This document shows positions 18,769 through 27,755 of a stretch of DNA of 48,492 nt, piece after piece. The notes under the pieces were generated by a model that made no database searches, had not been told where the DNA came from, and saw nothing but the letters and a program-made list of their open reading frames with translations. The stretch spans positions 1 through 48,492 of the forward strand of contig CAITOC010000047.1 in assembly GCA_903893925.1 (NCBI GenBank), read 5' to 3'. The translations under genes and the position numbers were made by a program. The first letter of the stretch is position 1. Each line of letters starts with the position of its first letter. Origin of the DNA: Candidatus Moraniibacteriota bacterium. GTDB taxonomy: Bacteria > Patescibacteriota > Minisyncoccia > Moranbacterales > UBA1568.

Positions 18769-20933
18769 TGAACCTGAATATGGTATCAAAGCGATTCAAG
18801 AGTCTCCCTCTTCATCACCCGACGAGTATCTCGGTGTTTTTGTATCTGATAATTACGCTCGTATTCACGTATCCGTTGATTGGGAACATCGGCAGTGAAA
18901 TCCCGCAAGGAAGAGGCGACGTTTATCAGGCCATGGCGAATATAGAGAGTCGTGTGGTAAGCGTGACGACGCTCAGCACGCCCGACAAGCTCGTTTTTTT
19001 CGCAAAAAATATCGGCGTTCATCTACCGTACGTGATTCTGAACCTGTTTTTCAACAAATACGTTTCCTATAATCTCCTGTTTCTCTCGAGTTTTGTCTTG
19101 AGTGCGTTGGGAGCGTATCTTCTCGCTTTTTATTTCACGAAAAACAGGTATGCCGCCTTTCTTGCGGGACTGATATACGCATTCTCGCCGTTTCACTTCT
19201 ATCAATCGACGGTGGTCAATCTCGGTACGATGCACCAGGAATGGATTCCCTTTCTCGTCTTGGTGTTTTTCAGGTTTTTCGAGAAGTTGGAAATCAGGTA
19301 TTTCGTGGCGGTTTCGATTTTCGCGTTCCTGATCGCTCTGAATGAACATCAGATGCTCGCTTTCTCCGTGTTGTTCATGGTTATGATAGCGGCATATAAG
19401 ATCTGGATCGATCGGAGCATCCTGAAAAACCGTAGATTTTGGGCATACGTGACTTGCTCCATCGTGCTCCTCGCCACCGTCGCTATTGGAATGTTCGGTG
19501 GGATGCTGAAAGTGGCTACTTCCGACAATAACTATCTGGATGCCGGAGAAAATGCCGCGAACAAATATTCCATCAAAGTGCTCGATCCGATCATGCCACC
19601 GGTCTTCCATTCGATCTGGGGCACTCTGAGCGTGAACATTCAGGAGGCTGTCCTCGGTGATTCCAACAGGGGGTCATACTTCATTGGACTATCGGTATTG
19701 GTGACGATCGTTTACTTCGCTTTCCGGGCACGGAAGAAACTCGTACCGGAAGCAGACGAGGTCACCTATCGCCATGATGTCGCGTTTTGGAGCATATCGT
19801 CACTCCTTTTTTATCTTTTTTCGCTCGGGAACTCGATTTCGATAGGGACATTCGTCATATATCTTCCTTACTATCTGATCTATCGGTTCCTTCCATTCTA
19901 TGAGAACATCCGTACGACCGGACGAATGTTCGTGTTCGTGATGTTGGGAATCTCGGTCCTGTTTTCCTACGGATTCATACAGTTGTTGAAAGAATTTCCG
20001 AAGAAAAAACTAGTGCTGACGGGAATTTTCTCTTTCGTCATACTTCTTGAATTTTGGGCCGCTCCCATAGCCATCATGTCCGTGTCGTATTCGCCCTTTT
20101 ACGATACGATCGCCAAGGATGCCGAACCGTACTCCCTGATCGAGATACCCGGCTCCACCAGCTATGAGTTCGCAAGCTATGCGATGATGACCGACGTCGT
20201 TCACAAGAAGGCGGTCCTCAACGGCATGCCGCTCGCCCGCAAGATCAGCGGTCAGTTCGATATGCAACAGGAGACCCCGATCATTAAACAGCTCCTGTAT
20301 ACGATTCCGAAAGGGAACGATCCGGATACGAAAGACATGACCGATATCCTGAAAGGATTCGACTGGTCACAGGCAAACGATATCCTGAATTATCACCATG
20401 TGCGCTATATCACGGTGAGCAAGCTCTACGCCACCGCGAAGGTACGCTCGCTTGCCGAAACATTCATCACGAATCATATCGCCGTCATGAGCCGGTATGA
20501 GGACCGGTACCTGATCGCCTACGAGGTCGTGAACACGGATCCGAAGGGATACTTCTTCTCGCTCGGAGTGAAGAATGATCAGATTTCGACCATGTTTTTG
20601 GGCGATGATTTGCAAAACTATCGCGAGATCGGGAACGGTGCCGGACTCAAGATCGTCGATATGGGATCCACACCCGAGACGCTGACGATACGGGTTCGCC
20701 TCAAGGGGGCCGTACCGGGACTGACGTTTGGGTCGGTGGGCGATACCGGTCAGACGGTTCTTCCGCTTGACTCGGACCTGAAGGAATATTCCTTCGTGAA
20801 AACGGTGCAACCAGGGGAGAATATCATTCCGTTTTCGGTCCACGATGCGTCTGGAACGCCGGTTTCGATCTCCACTACCAAAAAGAAACATCAGGCTGCG
20901 CTGGTCACCAATATCACCATTGAATCGAAATGA
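18765..20933 (+). CDS. Large polytopic membrane protein, GT-C-like with C-terminal soluble domain
   Basis: About 12 hydrophobic segments (HLPYVILNLFFNKY..., SPFHFYQSTVVNLG...), then a roughly 250-aa hydrophilic, beta-rich-looking tail. ATGA overlap with the upstream GT-C gene. Confidence 0.65.
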   Translation: MMNLNMVSKRFKSLPLHHPTSISVFLYLIITLVFTYPLIGNIGSEIPQGRGDVYQAMANIESRVVSVTTLSTPDKLVFFAKNIGVHLPYVILNLFFNKYVSYNLLFLSSFVLSALGAYLLAFYFTKNRYAAFLAGLIYAFSPFHFYQSTVVNLGTMHQEWIPFLVLVFFRFFEKLEIRYFVAVSIFAFLIALNEHQMLAFSVLFMVMIAAYKIWIDRSILKNRRFWAYVTCSIVLLATVAIGMFGGMLKVATSDNNYLDAGENAANKYSIKVLDPIMPPVFHSIWGTLSVNIQEAVLGDSNRGSYFIGLSVLVTIVYFAFRARKKLVPEADEVTYRHDVAFWSISSLLFYLFSLGNSISIGTFVIYLPYYLIYRFLPFYENIRTTGRMFVFVMLGISVLFSYGFIQLLKEFPKKKLVLTGIFSFVILLEFWAAPIAIMSVSYSPFYDTIAKDAEPYSLIEIPGSTSYEFASYAMMTDVVHKKAVLNGMPLARKISGQFDMQQETPIIKQLLYTIPKGNDPDTKDMTDILKGFDWSQANDILNYHHVRYITVSKLYATAKVRSLAETFITNHIAVMSRYEDRYLIAYEVVNTDPKGYFFSLGVKNDQISTMFLGDDLQNYREIGNGAGLKIVDMGSTPETLTIRVRLKGAVPGLTFGSVGDTGQTVLPLDSDLKEYSFVKTVQPGENIIPFSVHDASGTPVSISTTKKKHQAALVTNITIESK

Positions 20934-22585
20934 TCGGATCATCAAACCGTATGCCAGAACCGAAACCGTCTTCCGTCCGTCCGACCACAAAAACCCTCCT
21001 GATCCTGCTCGTCATCGTGGCGGTGGGCGTGTTCTTCCGGACCTATCATTTCCATGATTGGTTGCAGTTCAGTCCGGATGAGGCTCGCGATGCCACGTAT
21101 ATCAGTGATGCACTCACCGGGAAGGCTCCGCTTCCGAAGCTCGGTCCGCAGGCCGGAAACACGCAGTTCTATCTCGGTCCGCTCTACTATCAGGCCGAAT
21201 ACGTCGCGGGTCGCGTGTTTGGGAACGCTCCGGACAAGATAGCCTACTTCGATTTGCTCTTCTCGATCCTCGCGATTCCGATGTTGTTTTTCTTCCTGCG
21301 GAAATGCTTCTCTGACCGGATTTCGCTCTTTTTGACCGGGGTCATGAGCGTCTCGTTTTTTGCCATCCAGATTTCACGCTTCGCTTCCAATCCGAACACT
21401 ATTCCATTCTTCGTCCCGCTTTTCCTGTATGGATTGCTCGGGTTGATGGGGGAGGAGAGAACGAAAAAATGGGCATACGCTGTCGCGGTCGGTATCGGGA
21501 TGGGTGTCGGCATCCAGCTTCATACTCTGTTATTTCTGATCATGCCCTGTGTCGGGGTCTGCGTCGCCGTGTTCCTTTTCGTGAAGCGAAGCCTGTCCAT
21601 GAGAGATCTTCTCATCGCGCTCTTCTTTTTCCTTCTCATGAATTTTGGACAGATCGGTTTCGAGATACAAAGCAACGGGGCGAACATCAGTCAGCTCTTC
21701 AAGGGAGCCGGGAGCGAATCGAGTGTCGGGGCCAGCACGCTCGTGCGCAATATTTCACTCATCGCATCATGCCAGGCGCAGGCGAATGTGAACATCGTCT
21801 TCTCGGTCATCGATGTACAGAAGTGTGGTGGGATATTCAATATCGCGAAATCGTTTCGGGCGAATAAGTATCTACCAGGAACCGCTATCTTGAACGGTAT
21901 CGTGTTCATCGTGGAAGGGATCGTGACGCTTCTCTTCTCGATGGTCGGATATATGTTCGTTCTCCGCTCATTCCGAAACGAACCCGATCGGTCGAAGCGG
22001 GATTTCTTGGGACTCGTATTTTTCTTCAACGCCGTCTCATTCATTGCGCTTGTGCCGGTCGCTTCACAGATAGAAGTGCGTTATTTCAGTATTCTTTCCG
22101 TCGTCCCATTCGTCTTGCTCGGAATCATCCTCTCGGCGCTTCCTAAAGGTCGCTCCGGTATTTCTTTTGGTACCGGCTTCATGCTGGCGCTGCTTGTGGC
22201 AAATGTCTTGACGCTTGTAGTATTGGCCCAACCGTATTTGAATGGGAACGCAAGCAATGTCGACAATAGCATTCTCGGTGAGACGGAATCGATGGCCACC
22301 TATCTCGAAACGCATACCGAAACTCGCGGCGCAGTCTTTCTCGACGGACAGACATTTTATCTGAAGCGCTTTCTTAAACCATTCGAGTATCTCGCTTTAC
22401 AACAAGGCATCTCCATCACTCGTCCAGGAAGCAATGAGCCGTTTCCTTCCGGCACGGCATACTTCTTTATAGACGGAGTCCGCTCGAAACCGTATGCACT
22501 CGGCGATAAACTCTCCGGAGACGTCATTCTCGGGTACGAGCGGTTCGGGAACATCATGATCTATTCCTTAGTAAAAACACGATGA
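20930..22585 (+). CDS. GT-C membrane glycosyltransferase, array paralog
   Basis: FFRTYHFHDWLQFSPDEARDATYI, FYLGPLYYQAEYVAGRVFGNAPDKIAYFDLLFSILAIP, SCQAQANVNIVFSVIDVQKC. Confidence 0.85.
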   Translation: MIGSSNRMPEPKPSSVRPTTKTLLILLVIVAVGVFFRTYHFHDWLQFSPDEARDATYISDALTGKAPLPKLGPQAGNTQFYLGPLYYQAEYVAGRVFGNAPDKIAYFDLLFSILAIPMLFFFLRKCFSDRISLFLTGVMSVSFFAIQISRFASNPNTIPFFVPLFLYGLLGLMGEERTKKWAYAVAVGIGMGVGIQLHTLLFLIMPCVGVCVAVFLFVKRSLSMRDLLIALFFFLLMNFGQIGFEIQSNGANISQLFKGAGSESSVGASTLVRNISLIASCQAQANVNIVFSVIDVQKCGGIFNIAKSFRANKYLPGTAILNGIVFIVEGIVTLLFSMVGYMFVLRSFRNEPDRSKRDFLGLVFFFNAVSFIALVPVASQIEVRYFSILSVVPFVLLGIILSALPKGRSGISFGTGFMLALLVANVLTLVVLAQPYLNGNASNVDNSILGETESMATYLETHTETRGAVFLDGQTFYLKRFLKPFEYLALQQGISITRPGSNEPFPSGTAYFFIDGVRSKPYALGDKLSGDVILGYERFGNIMIYSLVKTR

Positions 22586-24201
22586 ACGAACGAATACAAC
22601 GGATACTTCGATCGAAGCAGGCTCTGTGGTGTGTCGTCATCGTCGTGTTCGCGCTGGCAGTCTTCCTTCGTACGTACCGGTTCCATGACTGGCTCCATTT
22701 CGGTAACGATCAGGCTCGTGACGCCGCCTTGGTCGAGAACGTAGTAAAGAATAATGCTTCCTGGCCTCAGCTTGGGTCTTCGATGGGGAACACCGGCTTT
22801 CTCCTCGGTCCGTTCTACTATTATTTCCAGATCATCTCCGTGAAGCTCTTCGGGATCGGTCCCGATAAGTTAGCGTATCCCGACCTCCTCTTCAATTTGC
22901 TCTCCATCCCACTCCTCTATTTCTTCCTGAAACGGTATTTCAACAAAGGAATCGCCTTGTCTTTGACGGGGCTCTACGGCGTCTCGTATTATGCGATCGA
23001 ATATTCCCGGTTCGCCTGGAATCCGAATCCGATCCCATTCTTCGTCATCTTGTTCTTGTGGGCGCTCTGGGAATTCCTTCTCGACTTGGAGAAAACACGA
23101 TGGGTTTGGGTGATTGCGCTCGGTATCGCTCTTGGTATCGGTTCCCAGCTCCACGCCATATTGCTTCTGACGATGTTTGGCACGCTCGGGCCAGCCTTCT
23201 TGTTTTCTTTGAGGAAAAGCCGGAAGACAGCGAGTCGGTGGGCGGTAGTGTTTCTCATAGTTTTGGTAGCGAATACCGGGCAAATCATTCATGAGTATCA
23301 GCACGACTACGAGAACACGAAAATCTTCCTGAATTCGTTTTCCGACAAGTCTGATAATGGCGGAAACAAGCGATTTATTCGGAATTTTGAACTCGATACC
23401 GCTTGCACTGCTCAGGCCAATACGTTGATTCTTTCCTCGATGGGAAACAAGGAAAACTGCGACTTCCTTTATTCCAAGGCGCGTAATACTCGACCGGGAG
23501 CGAAATTACAGTTGCCAAGCAATACGCTTTCGCTTCTCGGCATCACTGGAAGTGCGTTGTTCTCCGTCTTCGGATATGGGATGCTCGCGTTTTTGACCTG
23601 GACGGAGACCGACCGGAAGCGAAGATTTTTCACCGGCATCATCCTTCTGTATTCGGTCGTATCCTTTTCAGTGATGCTGCCGATCATCGATCAGGCGCCG
23701 ATGCGCTATTTCATCCACGTGACATTCCTGCCGTTCGTTTTCCTCGGAGTGCTCTTCGAGAGTATGAGACGGAAGCATCCCAAGCGATTTATGGTGCCGG
23801 CGCTTCTTCTTTTGGCCGTACTTGCTGTTACGAACCTTTTTTCGATCCGCGACGAGGCGATAGCTCTCGCAAATAAGAACCGTGCCGACTCCGGATACCT
23901 CGTGCTCGATGAGGCACAGACTCTTGTCGACTTTATCGTCTCTCGTGCCGGAGGATCAAAGGAAGCGTACTTGTTCGGTGGGACGCGGTATTATTCGCCG
24001 TACAACAAAACGCTCGTCTATCTGGCCGCGAAGCAGGGATTGACGCTGAAACGGGGGATCGATATCGGTGCGGTCCCGGCTGACGTACATGCATTCTATG
24101 TGGGATCGAGCCTTGGGAAGAGCGCAGCGACAGAGATCGGTGGGATGGGATTTTCCGATCATCTCGATGTCGGACAAGTGGGGATGTATCAGGTCCGGTA
24201 A
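22582..24201 (+). CDS. GT-C membrane glycosyltransferase, array paralog
   Basis: FLRTYRFHDWLHFGNDQARDAALV, LLGPFYYYFQIISVKLFGIGPDKLAYPDLLFNLLSIP, ACTAQANTLILSSMGNKENC. ATGA overlap with previous gene. Confidence 0.86.
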   Translation: MNERIQRILRSKQALWCVVIVVFALAVFLRTYRFHDWLHFGNDQARDAALVENVVKNNASWPQLGSSMGNTGFLLGPFYYYFQIISVKLFGIGPDKLAYPDLLFNLLSIPLLYFFLKRYFNKGIALSLTGLYGVSYYAIEYSRFAWNPNPIPFFVILFLWALWEFLLDLEKTRWVWVIALGIALGIGSQLHAILLLTMFGTLGPAFLFSLRKSRKTASRWAVVFLIVLVANTGQIIHEYQHDYENTKIFLNSFSDKSDNGGNKRFIRNFELDTACTAQANTLILSSMGNKENCDFLYSKARNTRPGAKLQLPSNTLSLLGITGSALFSVFGYGMLAFLTWTETDRKRRFFTGIILLYSVVSFSVMLPIIDQAPMRYFIHVTFLPFVFLGVLFESMRRKHPKRFMVPALLLLAVLAVTNLFSIRDEAIALANKNRADSGYLVLDEAQTLVDFIVSRAGGSKEAYLFGGTRYYSPYNKTLVYLAAKQGLTLKRGIDIGAVPADVHAFYVGSSLGKSAATEIGGMGFSDHLDVGQVGMYQVR

Positions 24202-24212
24202 ACGATACAGTT

Positions 24213-25844
24213 ATGAAGCCGTTATCGAAAAATACAACGTGGCCGTATCGTCACGTACTCATTCTGTTAGTCATCATCTTAGGAGGCGCTTTTCTTCGTA
24301 CCTACCGTCTCCACGACTGGCTGGAATTTCGGGGTGATCAGACGAGGGATGCGACCATCGTTGATACGGTGGTGAACGAAGGTTCGAAGTGGCCTCTCCT
24401 TGGTCCGAACATGAATCATACCGGGGATACCGAAGAAACCCGTTTCCATCTCGGTCCGATCTATTATGATTTTCAAATCATGTCGGCCAAGATTTTCGGA
24501 AGCAACCCGGATGTGTTAGCCTATCCCGATGTCATGTTCTGCATCCTGTCTATCCCGCTCCTGTACGCCGTCCTCAGGATATTGTTCGGGGCCAATCTCT
24601 CTCTCGGTCTCACGGGATTATATATGATTTCCCCATATATCGTCCATTATTCCCGTTATGCATGGAGTTCAAACTCGGTCCCGTTTCTCGTACTGCTCTT
24701 CCTTTATTCACTTTACAAATTTCAAAACGACGATGAAAAAACGGATTGGGTCTGGATCATCGGGCTTGGCTTCGCGTGGGGGGTCGGTTTTCAGATCCAT
24801 GCCATACTGATGGTTCTCTTTTCAACGGTTTCTCTCTTCGCATTTATCAGTTCGATGCAAAAGAATCCTGCAGTGTGGAGGCGATGGGCCGTAATAGGAA
24901 CTCTTTTCCTCATCTTGAACATGGGCCAGATCGCCTATGAGATGAAAACGAACTTTGGAAACACGAGGATATTTATCAATTATTTTTATCGTGACAAGAG
25001 TACTGAGATCCCGGTGAGCAAGTTGACGTTGTTGGAGAACGACCTCTCCTGCCATTTTGCGGCGAATTTCTTTTTTCTGACCTCGGCCGGTGAGGGCAAA
25101 TGCTTGTATGATTATTCGGAAATATTTTCGAGGGACCAAAAAATCGGTTTTGGACGGATGTTCAAAGCGGAATCCGGCAGGTTCGTCCTGATCATAAGCC
25201 TCCTGTTTTCCGTTATCGGGTATTCCTTGTTGATATGCCGTGCCAAAAATGAGGCTGTTGATGAAAAGAGGCGGTTTCTACGGCTTATGGTCTTGTACGC
25301 CGGTCTCGGATTTGTCATCATGGCGCCCCTTAGCAACGATGTTTTCAGCGATCTTCGATACTTCACCTTCGTCATATTCATGCCGTACCTTTTTCTCGGA
25401 TTCATCGTGAACGGTCTGTCTGAATGGTCTGCGAAATGGTATTCTGTCGTTGTCGTCGGCATAGTCTTCATCCTAATCGCATGGTTCGATATTTTTGGAA
25501 TTATAGAAGAAGCATCTGTGCTGAATGATGGGAATGGAATTTGTTCCCGTACGGCTATACTCGGTGAGTTGGAGCCGATAGCAGACTACGTCTCTTCGCA
25601 TGCGAATGGACGGACCTCTGTCTATTTGGATGGAGACTATATGATGATCAATTATATCATTTTTCCAATGAAGTTCCTGTTAGCGGAGCGGCACATCGAT
25701 GCGATCAAGTCCGGCGAAGAAAGCGGTGTCACAGCTTCTTCGGATACGCCGACGTTCTATGTGAGTTGCAAAGTATCGCCACAGCATATAAATGAGACCC
25801 AGAAGATCGGGCGCGCGTACGTGTATCCAATAGAGAATCGATGA
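24213..25844 (+). CDS. GT-C membrane glycosyltransferase, array paralog
   Basis: FLRTYRLHDWLEFRGDQTRDATIV, HLGPIYYDFQIMSAKIFGSNPDVLAYPDVMFCILSIP, SCHFAANFFFLTSAGEGKC. Confidence 0.86.
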   Translation: MKPLSKNTTWPYRHVLILLVIILGGAFLRTYRLHDWLEFRGDQTRDATIVDTVVNEGSKWPLLGPNMNHTGDTEETRFHLGPIYYDFQIMSAKIFGSNPDVLAYPDVMFCILSIPLLYAVLRILFGANLSLGLTGLYMISPYIVHYSRYAWSSNSVPFLVLLFLYSLYKFQNDDEKTDWVWIIGLGFAWGVGFQIHAILMVLFSTVSLFAFISSMQKNPAVWRRWAVIGTLFLILNMGQIAYEMKTNFGNTRIFINYFYRDKSTEIPVSKLTLLENDLSCHFAANFFFLTSAGEGKCLYDYSEIFSRDQKIGFGRMFKAESGRFVLIISLLFSVIGYSLLICRAKNEAVDEKRRFLRLMVLYAGLGFVIMAPLSNDVFSDLRYFTFVIFMPYLFLGFIVNGLSEWSAKWYSVVVVGIVFILIAWFDIFGIIEEASVLNDGNGICSRTAILGELEPIADYVSSHANGRTSVYLDGDYMMINYIIFPMKFLLAERHIDAIKSGEESGVTASSDTPTFYVSCKVSPQHINETQKIGRAYVYPIENR

Positions 25845-25871
25845 TGACGATTGTTCGCGAGTGAGCTTCTT

Positions 25872-25976
25872 ATACCAAATTAACTGAATCACTGTTACGT
25901 TCAGGAGTTCGACTCCCTCTAGGGAGTCGAACTCCTCTAGTAGCGATATACAAAAAATTACGTTATTTCGGTATTA
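25872..25976 (+). repeat. Dispersed palindromic repeat family, copy R3
   Basis: ATACCAAATTAACTGAATCACTGTTACGTTCAGGAGTTCGACTCCCTCTAGGGAGTCGAACTCCTCTAGTAGCGATATACAAAAAATTACGTTATTTCGGTATT. Near-perfect 34-nt palindrome at 25903-25936. Confidence 0.88.
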
Positions 25977-26081
25977 TGTCGAAAATAACTTGATCGTTGA
26001 ACATCGCTGCCGGAGAAGTTCGCCCCGAAAATGCTGGAGTAAACTCCCGATGTGACAGTGTTTTCGTCAACGTGGTATTAT
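25972..26081 (-). repeat. Dispersed palindromic repeat family, copy R4 (diverged), tail-to-tail with R3
   Basis: Reverse complement: ATACCACGTTGACGAAAACACTGTCACATCGGGAGTTTACTCC...GGGGCGAACTTCTCCGGCAGCGATGTTCAACGATCAAGTTATTTTCGACATAATA; aligns with both family flanks. Confidence 0.7.
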
Positions 26082-26099
26082 ACTGGTCCCAAGGTATGA

Positions 26100-27755
26100 A
26101 TGTCTATGAATACGAATGACTGTTCGAAGTTGAATATCCGGCGGATTCCGAAGCATATCTGGTTGCTCCTGTTGATTGTCTGCATCGGCGTGTTCTTGCG
26201 TACGTATCACTTCCACGACTGGCTGGAATTCAAGGGGGACCAGGCGCGCGACGCGAGCCTGGTCCAAGACGTGGTTGCGGGGAATGCCGAATGGCCCCTC
26301 ACGGGTCCCTTCATGTCCAATTCCGCCGCCAACAAGGACGAAACGTTCCATATCGGGCCTCTGTACTATTATTTTCAGATCGTTTCCGCACAAGTATTCG
26401 GCAATATCCCGGAATCATTGGCTTATCCCGATGTATTGTTCTCAATCCTTTCCTTACCGCTGTTCTACCTTTTCTTCAGGAAATACCTCGATCAGAAACT
26501 GTCTTTAGGCGTCACCTTCCTCTATGTGGTCTCCTTTTTTTTCGTGATGCATTCCCGGTTCGCGTGGAATTCCAATCTCATCCCGTGTTTCACCTTGCTC
26601 TTCCTCTTGTCCTTGTTCGAATTCGAATCGGGAGGAATCGCGGTCGGTTGGTTGTGGGCGGTCTTACTCGGTATCGCTCTTGGGGTCGGGGTGCAACTCC
26701 ATGCCATAACCATGATTATTTTTTCGGCCGTTACCGTCTTGTCAATCGGTCGTTCCATCTTCCGGAAACAATCGATCCCGTGGAAAAAATGGGCTGTGGT
26801 CTTCGCGGTGGCGCTCCTTTTGAATACGGGTCAGATTATCGGCGAAACGCAGACCGGCTTTTCCAATGCAAAGATATTCCTCGGTTACTTCACGAATACT
26901 CATCACGATACGTCCGCAAGCAATCAACCATGGAGCGACGCTCATGCGAGCCTCGTGAACGATATCGATTGCCATCTTGAGGCAAATCTCTATTTGTTTA
27001 CTTCCCTGGGTCAAGATCATTGTGTCTATTCCTTTGATGCCCTTTTGAGTGGGACGCGGAGAAATGCAATGAAAATTTTGTTTGAGACACCGCTGTTTTT
27101 CGGTGCCCTTTTCTCGATATTCGGTTTCGCCATGCTCGTGATCCGATGCGCTTCGGAAAAAGACGAGCGGAAGAGAATATGGCTTCGTATGATCGCCTGG
27201 TATATCGCTGTTTCGTTTTTGATCATGTTCCCCGTCGTCAAGGGGAGTCTGGAACTTCGGTATTTCAACTTTGCATTTTTTCTCCCATTCCTGTTCCTTG
27301 GGCTCCTTGCGGAACATGTGATGAGTCAAAAGAATACATGGCTTCTGTATACGGTTCTTTTGGCATTCCCGGCCATAGCCATGATCAATATCCTGTCATT
27401 GTCATCGGTGTATGACGAGCTCGTCCAAAAGGGCCGGATCTATTCACGCTCGGTCGTCCTCGATGAGATAGAACCGATAGCGACATACGTGGTCGCTCAT
27501 GCGGATGGACATACTACGATCTCTCTGTCAGGGAACTCCAAAATTTTGGATTATGCCTTTCATCCCCTAGTATATCTTGTCGCGCAATCCGGGAAGGAAC
27601 TCATCCGTGTCGGAGCCTCGAAAGTGGATGATGTGGCCCGTTCCGGACAGAAGGTATTCTTTGTGAGCACTACTCCTCCCGATCCGGCGGATGCTCCCGA
27701 GTATGGGGCGGTCGGAGAGAAGATATATGTATACGAGGTGAGAACGAACCAATGA
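26100..27755 (+). CDS. GT-C membrane glycosyltransferase, array paralog
   Basis: FLRTYHFHDWLEFKGDQARDASLV, HIGPLYYYFQIVSAQVFGNIPESLAYPDVLFSILSLP, DCHLEANLYLFTSLGQDHC. Confidence 0.86.
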   Translation: MSMNTNDCSKLNIRRIPKHIWLLLLIVCIGVFLRTYHFHDWLEFKGDQARDASLVQDVVAGNAEWPLTGPFMSNSAANKDETFHIGPLYYYFQIVSAQVFGNIPESLAYPDVLFSILSLPLFYLFFRKYLDQKLSLGVTFLYVVSFFFVMHSRFAWNSNLIPCFTLLFLLSLFEFESGGIAVGWLWAVLLGIALGVGVQLHAITMIIFSAVTVLSIGRSIFRKQSIPWKKWAVVFAVALLLNTGQIIGETQTGFSNAKIFLGYFTNTHHDTSASNQPWSDAHASLVNDIDCHLEANLYLFTSLGQDHCVYSFDALLSGTRRNAMKILFETPLFFGALFSIFGFAMLVIRCASEKDERKRIWLRMIAWYIAVSFLIMFPVVKGSLELRYFNFAFFLPFLFLGLLAEHVMSQKNTWLLYTVLLAFPAIAMINILSLSSVYDELVQKGRIYSRSVVLDEIEPIATYVVAHADGHTTISLSGNSKILDYAFHPLVYLVAQSGKELIRVGASKVDDVARSGQKVFFVSTTPPDPADAPEYGAVGEKIYVYEVRTNQ

